Below, one piece after another: positions 28,903 to 39,850 of a stretch of 64,000 nucleotides of DNA. The notes under the pieces were generated by a model that worked only from the letters and a program-made list of their open reading frames with translations, was not told where the DNA came from and did not search any database. The position numbers were made by a program, and so were the translations under genes. Source of the DNA: Sarcocystis neurona (lineage: Eukaryota; Apicomplexa; Conoidasida; Eucoccidiorida; Sarcocystidae); contig KL647298.1 of NCBI GenBank assembly GCA_000727475.1, positions 479,804 through 543,803 of the forward strand, read 5' to 3'. Position 1 is the stretch's first letter, and the number at the start of each line of letters is the position of its first letter.

Positions 28903-31900
28903 GGGTACACACGCATCTGCAAAAGTGCATATATATATGTGCACGCACACACATATATGCAACATATATATACTACTACATATATGTATACATATGCACA
29001 TGCAGAGCTGTCGGCAGCCGTTGGTTTGTATGGTTTTTTGCTGTGCAGGTGGAAGTTGCTCCTTCGAACGGAGGACTGGGGTGTCCTCCGCTGAGAGAGT
29101 ATGATGCATGCGGTATGGCTAGCTGCTATGGAGAGGACTGCGTGGTTTCACCGTGGACGGACTGGAGCGCCTGCACGGCTTCCTGCGGAGGCGGAGTGCA
29201 GGCGCGTCAGCGCAGCATCCTGGTGGAGCAGCGCGGGGCAGGGAAGCCGTGCCCTTCGCTGCTGTTTGAGCGAAGAGGCTGCAATCTTTTCCGCTGTCGA
29301 CGTCGCAGCAGGAGGCGGACAGAAGGCGAAGATGGAGGGGGCGAGGCAGGCCGAGGTGCGGCCGGCGAAGAAAACGAAGACGAAGAAGAGGAAGAGGAGG
29401 GGGAGAAGTGCGAGGACAACCCTGCGGTGCCTGCCATGACCGGCGGCGTTGCATGCAAAGTGTTGTTCGCGATGGGCTGTCAGCGCCTGCTGCGTGAGCT
29501 GGCAGCTGAGAACGGGCGAGAATTTCCTCCCCACATTCCGCCGGAGACACGCGTCTCTGATGCGTGCCCTGCAACTTGCGACGTCTGCAGAGAGTGCGCC
29601 CCGGGCTGTCAACTACGAGACCTAGGGAACAGACATTGCGACGAGGAATGTAATGTTGCTGCATGCCAACATGACTTGGGAGACTGCGGGGGCGACTGCC
29701 TGCTGCCTGCTGTCCTGCCTTTCGGCGTGAAGGCAGAGCCGCCAACTACTGCCCTCGCGGAGGGCCAGACCGCGACCTTCACCTGCAACGCTGCTGGGCA
29801 TGGGCAGGACGAGGGAAGTGAAGGCAAGGAAGAAGACGAAGAAGATTCGGGAGAGGGAGAGGCAGAAGAAGCAGCGGGTGCACCAGAAGAGGGGCATAGA
29901 AAAGACGAAGAAGAAGCAGCAGCAGCAGCGGTGAGTTCGGCGGCTGCAGTAGGAGGAAGTCGGGGGGCGGTGGAGAAGGACGTGGAGCCAGGAGCAGCAG
30001 ACGAGAACGAAAACGGCCGCAGCAGAGGCAGCAGCAGATCACGAGGGAAGGAGAAGAAGAAGACCAGCCGGAAGGGGAAAGGCAGAAGCAGCAGCAGCAG
30101 TGCTGGGGGAAGCAGAAGGTTTCAAGGCTACCCAGCGTTGCGGAAGATCGCCGTTGTCTGTGTTGGGAGAGATCAGCCCGTGCGCTTCCTTCCAGATGGC
30201 CTGCAGCTCACTGCTGGCCTGAGGAGCCACGACCCGGCCAGCCGCGGAAGCAGCAGCAACCACAGCAGAGGAGATGGCATACTGCTGCAACGTCGGCTGT
30301 CGCAGGTAGAGGAGAGGGAGACCGGAGACAGAGAAGCAGCAGGGCAGAGACTGCAGTCTGCCCTGCAGCAGAGGCAGCTCAGCGTCGCTGCAGGAGAAAA
30401 CGACGAGGAAGAGGGAGAGAAAGACAACCTCGCGTGGGCGCTGCCGGCTTGTGTGACAGATGTTTGCCCGTTTGTCCTGGTGGAAGGGTTTCAAGACGCT
30501 CTCGAGGAAGCGGACGAGCCACGACAGCTGAGCAGACGCGATCAGAAGCAGCCGGCTGGGTCGCAGCAGCAGCGAAAAGGGACGCAGGCCGAGGGACAAC
30601 AACAGCACGACTTTGCAGGCGAAGGAGCAAATTCCCCCGAGAGTGGAAATGTGGAAGCAGCCGCGCGCCTCCACCGCAGCGATGGCGACACTAGCGGGAT
30701 CAGCAGCAGTGGTATCGGCAGCAGTAGCAGCAGCAGCAGTAATAGCAACAGCAGTAGCAGCGGCAGCGGCAGCAGCGGCAGTAGCAGCGGCAGCACCACA
30801 AACTTGTCAGTTGAGGAAGCAGCGGGGGAAGCGGCGGTGGTCCACGGCTTCTCTTCAATGAACGGGATCTACTTCCGAGGCGATGCATACGGCGGCTACC
30901 CACGCTTTGTACAGGACAAGGCGACTGAAGCTCCGTACGTGCTGTGGCTGCACGCGCCCGCAGCAGGAGCAGCAGAAGGATCTACCACAGCATATGTCTC
31001 GACAGGAAGCAGCAGCAATCCTCAGCAGGCCACCTTCTACTGGCGCATTACTATGGAAGATCCGCTGGACGTTGGCGCGACCCCTGTGGCTGCGTCTGCT
31101 GGTGCAGAGGAGGGCAGCAGCAGCAACAGCAGGTCCAGCGCACTGGTTGCTGCTTCGACGGGGCCTCGCTGCCGCCGACCCCCAGTCGGCAGCGATGCCG
31201 CCTTCGACTGCGGAGACGGATGGACCAGCGGAGTCGTAAGGAGCCCGAGGCGCAGCAGCTACGACGAAGCAGCCGAAACGGACGCGTACATCTTGACTCA
31301 TGAGGAGCTGCTGCAGCCAAACGTAAAGTAGGCTGCAATATGGCTGCCACTGCTGCTGCCTCTTCTTCGTTTTCTTCTTCTGCCGCTGCTGCACTACAGA
31401 AGTACTCCGGCAACCGTATGTGCTGCTGCTGGCGGTGTGCTCGCACGTGCTGCTCCTGAGAACGCCATTCAGGCGGTGACGCGATGTGGGCTGCTGCTGG
31501 TGTTGGACTGCTGCTGCTGCTGCCGCTCCAGAGCTGTCTGGCCGGCCACAGACTCTAGCTGTGCTGCTGCAGCTGCTTTTGCACGGGAGAGGCGTGACGC
31601 TGCTGCTCCTGCAGATATTGCTGCTGCACTTGTCTCCATCGATTGTGTTGCTCGCGCTACTCGTTTGCCTGCCATGCGGCAGCCGCTATCCCGAATTTTC
31701 GCTTGCAGATTAGAATTCACGCCTCACGCGGTGGTCGCTACTGCTGTTTTCCCCTTCGTGTTGCTGCCTACGCAGCTCCTCCACCTGGTGCTGCGCAGTC
31801 CTTCCTGGAACTGCTTCCGTCTCTCTGTGTACACTTTGCTGCTATTCCTGTTGCTGTGGTTTCTCGTGCTGTGTTGGCTGCTGTTGCTGTCGCTGCTGCT

Positions 31901-34900
31901 TCCGTTCCTGCTGTCTTTGCTGCTGCTGTCTTTGCTGCTGCCTCTGTGGCTGCCGCTGCTGTTGCTGCCGCTGCTGTTGCTGCCGCTGCTGTTGCTGCCG
32001 NTGCTGTTGCTGCCGNTGCTGTTGCTGCCGCTGCTGTGCTGNNNNNNNNNNNNNNNNNNNNNNNNNNNNNNNNNNNNNNNNNNNNNNNNNNNNNNNNNNN
32101 NNNNNNNNNNNNNNNNNNNNNNNNNNNNNNNNNNNNNNNNNNNNNNNNNNNNNNNNNNNNNNNNNNNNNNNNNNNNNNNNNNNNNNNNNNNNNNNNNNNN
32201 NNNNNNNNNNNNNNNNNNNNNNNNNNNNNNNNNNNNNNNNNNNNNNNNNNNNNNNNNNNNNNNNNNNNNNNNNNNNNNNNNNNNNNNNNNNNNNNNNNNN
32301 NNNNNNNNNNNNNNNNNNNNNNNNNNNNNNNNNNNNNNNNNNNNNNNNNNNNNNNNNNNNNNNNNNNNNNNNNNNNNNNNNNNNNNNNNNNNNNNNNNNN
32401 NNNNNNNNNNNNNNNNNNNNNNNNNNNNNNNNNNNNNNNNNNNNNNNNNNNNNNNNNNNNNNNNNNNNNNNNNNNNNNNNNNNNNNNNNNNNNNNNNNNN
32501 NNNNNNNNNNNNNNNNNNNNNNNNNNNNNNNNNNNNNNNNNNNNNNNNNNNNNNNNNNNNNNNNNNNNNNNNNNNNNNNNNNNNNNNNNNNNNNNNNNNN
32601 NNNNNNNNNNNNNNNNNNNNNNNNNNNNNNNNNNNNNNNNNNNNNNNNNNNNNNNNNNNNNNNNNNNNNNNNNNNNNNNNNNNNNNNNNGTTGCTGCCGC
32701 TGCTGTGGCTGCCGCTGCTGTTGCTGCCGCTGCTGTGGCTGCTGCTGCTCCGGCTGCCGCTGCTGTTGCTGCCGCTGCTGTGGCTGCCGCTGCTGTTGCT
32801 GCCGCTGCTGTGGCTGCTGCTGCTTCGGCTGCTGCTGCTCTGCTTGTTGTTGCTGGGATGGTCGCTGTTGCCGTTTGTTCTGCTGCTCTGGTGGGTACCG
32901 CTGTGGCCTCTGTTGTAATTTCTGGTGTTTTTGCCGCTGTGCTCTGCTGCTGCTGCGGCCGTCGCTATTGTTGCGTCTGCTGCCGCTGCTGCTGTTTGCG
33001 TGGCTACTGCTGGTGCTGGTGCTGCCTTTGTGGCAGCTGTTGCTCTGGTGGCTGCAACTGCTGCGGAGTTTGCGACGGGGGCCACTGTTGTTCCTGGTGG
33101 TGCTGGTTTTGCTGCGCTTGTGGACACCCAGGGTGCGCTGTCTTTCAGAAATAGAGAAGGAAGAGCTTGACGCGCGTCTGCACCCGCCTGCAGCAGCAGC
33201 AGACTCGGACAAAGAAGAGGGCCGCGGCGGCACACCGACGACGTATATCCTTGGTGAACCGTATACGTGCGAAGACCAGCAGCAGGTGGAGGCGGTCTCT
33301 GGGAGAAGCTGTCCGGCCCTGAAGAAACTGCTGACTTGCGACTTTGTTCTCACAGACGCAGGCATCGCCAATCTCCCTTCTTTTCTGCCTCCTTCCGCCA
33401 CCCTGGCTCTTGCATGCCCTGCATCCTGCGGGCTCTGTGAGGAGTGTGCTCCTGGATGTCCCATCTGGTTCTTAGCCAATACATACTGTGACGCTGCATG
33501 CAACAATGCCGCATGCGATTTCGACCGAGGCGACTGCGGCGCCAGTGCTGCAGCAGCAACAGCAGCAGGAACGAGCCCGCTGCATACCGCAGTAGATCAT
33601 GGAGAAGAAGCGGCAACAGCAGCAGCACGGCAGACAGCACTGGAGAGAGAGACCCTCCGGTGCGACGACGACGCCGAGCTGCTGCAGTTCGCCGGGTTCG
33701 CCTCCTGCGAGGCGCTGCTGCACGCCGCGGCTGCCGCAGCAACAACAGATGCCGGGGACGACGAAGAAGCAGCGGCAACAGCAACGCGCAGCGCGAGCGG
33801 CAGCAGCGGAAACGAACACACAGATGCGTGCGAGCGGCTTCTGTCTGACACTGCAGCTGCTGCACCAGGAGAAAGGAGAAGTGCCGCAGCAGCAGCAGCA
33901 GGAGGAGCAGTGGCCTTTGGGGGAAAAACAGAGAATTTCAGGGTGAAGCATGCATGTCCGAGCAAATGCAACGCATGTGCAGGTCCGCGCGCAAGACAGA
34001 TGTACATCGACGTATATCTGCAGAAGCAGCAGGACAACACATGCATTCTGCAGGAGATCCACCACACACACAAACAACGAGGAGAAATTCTGCTCTACCG
34101 CTCCCTCTAAGATGCAGTCGCAGGGTGACTATACATATATATGTATATATATATGTATATATAGAGAGAGAGACAGAGAGAGGACGAGAGGAGTACTGCA
34201 GAGGAAAACCTCGTGCTGCGTTGCACCATTGTAGGCACACGTAGTCAACTGCGTTATAGACATACACACACAAGGATATATGTGCATATAAACATTTCTG
34301 TATGTCTCTCTCTATATGTATACACATATATATATATCTATATATATATATCTCTATATATATCTACATATATATATGTATATATATGTGATATACACAT
34401 ATGCATGTATACACACAAGAAAGCAAAGAAGCCGCGTGTGTGTTGCAGTACTTATGGCGCCCATCTTCAAGGATATTAGACGTGTACACGTATGTATACA
34501 CACACATGCATACTTCTTTCTTCTTCCGTTTTTCTCTGTGTATATCTATATACATGAAATATATGAATCGACACAGAAGCGAGTGAAGAAGCTACTTGTA
34601 TGCTGCAGCACTGGAGAGGCCGGTTCAAGGGCAAGCAGATTAACACATACATATATATATATATATACACATATTTATGTATGTAGCAGAGAAGTGACTC
34701 CAGGTGTGATGCATATTGCCGGAGCAGCTGACGCAGGGTGACTCTGGGCATGTACATCTGTATATGCACATATATATATATATATTCACAGCTCAAGCGG
34801 GCAATCATATATATATGGATGGGAGGGGAATTGCAACAGAGAAGACGCTGATGCAGGGAATTACACATTTATATATATTATATACAAATAGGTAGTTGGG

Positions 34901-37900
34901 AGAGAAGCCGCTGTGGGGCGGTACAATATAGAAGAGACGCTGAGGCGCAGGGGATCACATAGAGCATGTACACAGATATAAATATATATTTATATGTAAG
35001 TCGAGGAGATGAAAAAGAAGCTGCTCTGAGTGCCGAATGTAAGCTGCAGGTGGTGTCGTTCTGAGCGAGTAGACTGCTGCGACAGTTGCGTAGGGTACGC
35101 GTTTGGCTGAACTTCAAGTCACGTGCCCGGTCTTCTACATGTATGTGTGGGGTGGGAGAAGCAGCCGGGCTGCCTAGCGCGTTGCGCTGCCCTCATCCCT
35201 TGCTTGGTGCAGAAACGCGAATGCCTTCCTAGGAAGAAATGACATCAAACATAAGCGACTTGTATTTCGTAGAGTAGTCGCGGGCCGTAGCTCGACGTCT
35301 GCGCGTAGAAAACGCATGCAGACCTCAAAAAAAAGCGCTTCACACGTGTACTTCTGTCTTCCCTATGCCACAGCAGTCGCAGACGCACCGATACGTGTGC
35401 CTGTATGGGTGTATCTTTATTTTGTGGCCACGCGTGTGGAGTTTCCTTTGTTCCTGCTGCTGTCTCGCCCGTGTTTCTGGAAGAGACGGGCAGAGCAGAA
35501 GAGAGAGATGGAGACATGCGGGAAGAGCGACAGCAGTGCCGAAGATGTCGTCGACGCCCCAGGGCCACACACGCACATATGGCCAGTTCGCAGGGGAGCG
35601 AATGAGGCAGCGTCGCGCTCTATTTACTTGTAAATACGTCTGCATATATCTACCTCTCTCTTTCGACGTATGTCTTTATATATGTGTCTCTTCATCTATC
35701 TATCTATATCTCTGTCTCTCCCTATATATATATATATATATATATGTGTATGTAAATTTGTGACGCATGTGTGTGTGCGCTTCGTCCGTTTTTGTCTTGC
35801 ATGCATCTCTTTTAGGGAGGATGCTGCGTGCGTTTCCTGCGTGCGGTCACGGGCATTGCGCCGCTGCTGCCGTGCGGTGCTGACTTTGCTGCTGCTGTGG
35901 CTGCCTCTGCGACTCAGAAGCGGCAGCGGTGCGCGTGGAGCGGAGGGCGAGGAGGGCAGGCGACGGAAAAGAGGAGGGGGAAGGCAAAGAAGAAGAGGGA
36001 GGTGCAGCAGCCTGCGAGGATGACCCTGCGGTGCAAGCCATGGGGTACACTTGCAAGTTGCTGCTGTCGGCCGCCTCAGCAGCAGGACGCGCCGGCTGCG
36101 ACACGCGTCTTCAAGACCTCGACCCCACGACGCCCCTGCCTCCGGGAATTCCTCCCATTACTCGTGTGAAAGACGCCTGCCCCAAAACATGCAATGCATG
36201 CAACGGTAAGTTCTTCAAGACGTTCCTCTACAGCTTCTTTGTCTTCCTTCTCGTCGGTTGCTGACCGGCTCCTGTGGCTGCTTCGTCTGCTTAGCTGCTG
36301 CTGCTGCTTCTGCTACTGGGACGTCTGTCACGTCTGCTGTTGCCGCTGCTGCTGCTGCTGCAACTGGGGCGACTACTTTCCCTATCGCTTCTCCTGTTGC
36401 TGCGTCTGCTGCTGCATCTACCACCACCACTGCTGCTGTTGTTGCTGCAGTGCCTGCCGCCTCTTCTGTTGCTGGTACGTCTGGACTTTGGCTGCGGCTG
36501 CTGCTCTCTGGCTTCCTCCTCTGCTCCTGCTGGTGCTGCCGCAGCTCTCCTGCTTCTCTTGCTCGAAGATGTTGGTAGATGGAGCCCGTCGGATGAGAGG
36601 TTCCTCTATTTCTCCCCACTTTCCTGACGCTTTATCAGGCGTGTCTTTCCTGCTGCTGTTGTTGCCCATTCGCAGGAGCGCCCCTGAGCTTCCCCCGTGT
36701 CTGCTGCTGCTTTGGTAGAGACAACGGCATCTACCCTGAAGCAGAAACAGCCCTCACTTGCGTTTCCACTTTTTAACTATATACACGTTTGTATACAAGA
36801 AATTGCTGCATGCACGTTTGCAGTTGTGTGGGCGAGTACGTAGGTCGGTACGTACTTACATTTGTTGCTGCTCTTGACACGTGGCTACTGGTACGGCGGC
36901 TGTCCTGGTCTTGCTGTTGCTGCGGGTCCTGTTGCTGCTGCTTCTAGTGTTCCGATTGCAGCAGTTCTGCTGCAGCTTACGCTGTTGGTAGCTCCGTTCT
37001 GGGTCTTGCTTCGTGCCAAACGGGCGCTGCTGGGGTAACTGTTGCTTCTCTTGTCGCTGCGAGACAGGCTCGGCTGCTGTTTCGGCGACCCTGTATGTCT
37101 AGACGCTTCCCCAGGCTGTCTTACTGCTACTGCTGCGTGCGCTGGTGCTGCCGCTGTGAGAGATGCGTTGCTGATGGTATCGCTGCGGTGCTGCGAGGCC
37201 GCTAGGCTCTGGATGCTGCGGACGCCCTTGGTATTTGAATGCTTCTTGTAGTTGCTCTGTCCGTTGCTGCTGCTGCTCTTGGTGCTGCTGTCTTCGCCAT
37301 TGCTGCGGCCTCTGCTACTACTATTGCTGCTGCTGCTGCTGCTAGTACTGTTCCGCGTGCTGTGACTACGGCTGCCGGTGCTGCTTTTACTGTTAGTGCT
37401 CCTGCTGCTGCTAGCATCACTACTGCTGCTGCTGCTTTTGCTGTTACAGCTACTGCTGCACAATTAGTATTACTCCTGCTGCCGCTGTGAGTAATCCTGC
37501 GGCTGCTTCTGCCGTTACGACTAGTCCTGCTGCTGCAAGTATCGCTCCTGCTGTTGCTGCTGCTGCTTCCGCTGTTGCTACTATTGGTACAGCTACTGTT
37601 ACTGCTGATGCAGCTAGGATTGCTATTGCTGTGAGTAGGACTGCTGCTGCTTCTGCTGTTACTGCTCCCGCAACTGCTAGTATTGTTACTGCTGCTGCTG
37701 CAGCCGTCGTTACCGCTACCGGTGCAGCAGCGAGTATTACCGCTGCCACTGCCATGGCTGCTGCTGCTGATACTCCCTCTGTTGCCGCTGCTCGTCTGCG
37801 ACTTCTGCTGCCGTTGCTGGTGCGTTGTCCCTCCCGCTGCTGCCGCAGACCCAGACAGGCTCGTGCGACCAGGCACCGCCCGGCCACCAGCAGCCAGAGC

Positions 37901-39818
37901 AGCGGCGGGGGGAGGAGCAGGAGGAGAAGGACAGGGGGAAGATCCGGCAACTGCGTGCGAAGATGCTGCAATGGTAGAACAGATGGGCTACACGTGCACA
38001 CTGCTGGCGAAGGCAGCTGCTGGGCTCCAAGGCTGCGAGACGCTCCTGCTGCATCTCGCTGGTGACTCTGTTGCACTTCCTCCTGCAGTACCTGCAGAGG
38101 CACGCGTCAAGGATGCCTGCCCAAAAACCTGTCGAGCATGCAATGGCAAGTATAAACACATGTATACCAGGGAAGAAAAGGGTTTTTATACGGACACACA
38201 TATATACGTGCGTATATACAAGCGTGTATATGTATATGTTTGTTTGTGAATTACTGTTTGCATATATATACATGTTATATATGTATACATATATATACAT
38301 ATATTTACATATTATATATATACATTTTTAAGTATATACAGGTACATATACATACATATATACATATGTATACATATATAATATGTATATATATGTGTAA
38401 ACAGTAATGCACACATATACATATACACACGTGTATATACGTACGTATATATATATTATATATATATGTACTTATTATATATATAAGTATATGTATGTAT
38501 ATGAAAGTGCCAGTGCAAAGGCCTGCCGACCATGCAATGGCAAGTGCACATTGGTATACAAAGACAAAAAAGTGTACCCGCGCACAGGTACATATATGTA
38601 TCTCTATATTTCGTATGTATATATATATATATATTTGGGGTTGCCTGCCGAAGAACTTGTCCAGCATTCAATGACGAGTGCCAACACATGCGCAGGGAAG
38701 AAGAAAATCATGTGTTTATATATGTGTACCTGTATATATGTGTGTCTGTGTCTTTTTGTGTGTGGGTGGGTATTCACGTATATACGCACATATGCTAGGA
38801 CTCTTTATCGAAGGAATGTGCGGTACGTGCACATATGTATCTATGTGTACTTTTCCAAAATCCGCTGCTGTTGCTACGGAGACGGGACTGCGGTGCACGA
38901 TTCCTGTTGAGCATCATCGGCTGCTGCTGCTCCCGTGCTGCTTGTCTCTGTGCGGCCACGCAGATCCTTCGCTGTTGCTTCCTCCTGCCCGGCCAGGCTC
39001 TCCAGCAGCAGCAGGAACGAACTGCCTCGGGGACTGCTGCGATGTGCCTCTTCTTGAACAGGAGACGGGTGAGTATCAAGTGGCGTTTGCTGCTACTGCT
39101 GCTGCTGCTACTGCTGCCCTGTCCGGGACAGTCGCCACTGCTTCTGTGTTCCCGCCGAGGCTCCTTCCGCTGCTGGGGGACGGTGGCTGCTTGTGTTGCC
39201 GACGTTGCATTGCCGCCCTTGCTGATGGCGCTCCTGCTGTTGCAAGTGGTGCGGTGCAGCACCAGCAACTGACGCGCCTCCTGCTCCTGCTGACGCCGTC
39301 GGCATTGCTCCTGCGGTTGCTGCTGCTGCACTTCTAGTGACGTTGCTGCGGCTTCTCCCGACGTTCTGGGCCGCCAGTGCTGCTGCTGTTGGTCTTTCTT
39401 CTTGTGTTGCTGCCGCGGCTGCTGTGGGTCCCCCTGACTACTGCTTGCCGGCGAGTGCTGTAGTTGCCCCTGCGGTTGCTGGTGCGCCACTGAGTACTAC
39501 TGCTGCTGCTTCTTTCCTTTCAGCCCTCCTCTTGCGGGTACATAACTGTCACGCCTGCAAAAGAACGGCTGTTCCGCAAGCGCTTCTTCTGTCTGCAATC
39601 CCATACAGACAGAGACACATCTATTATCTATTTACAAATATACATGTTTCTACGTGCATGTGTATGCAAGCATAACGATATTACTGTATAGATACATATA
39701 TATATATATGTGTCTTGGTTCTATTTATCAAGCAATATATACACATTACATGATATGTATCAGGACCCATGCTCTATTTATACACATATATGTGTGTATC
39801 AGGGTCCTCGCTCTACTT

Positions 39819-39850
<32 letters not shown>

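Larger units (their letters stand above)
31323..33148 (+). other. Intron 12 region (contains gap; phase break)
   Basis: CTG/GCT-rich throughout with a large N gap. Flanking exons disagree in phase (0 upstream, 1 downstream), so a short exon of 3n+1 bases may be missing, perhaps in the gap, or two genes meet here. The Leu-rich frame at 31740-32040 follows the CTG triplet repeat and is not good evidence of a signal peptide. Acceptor TCTTTCAG at 33148. Confidence 0.6.

Noticed and set aside
31437..32040. Leu-rich frame as a signal peptide of a separate downstream gene
   Set aside because: The Leu run is a direct reading of CTG/GCT triplets and carries no other sign of a start. The gene-boundary idea is kept as an alternative but not for this reason.
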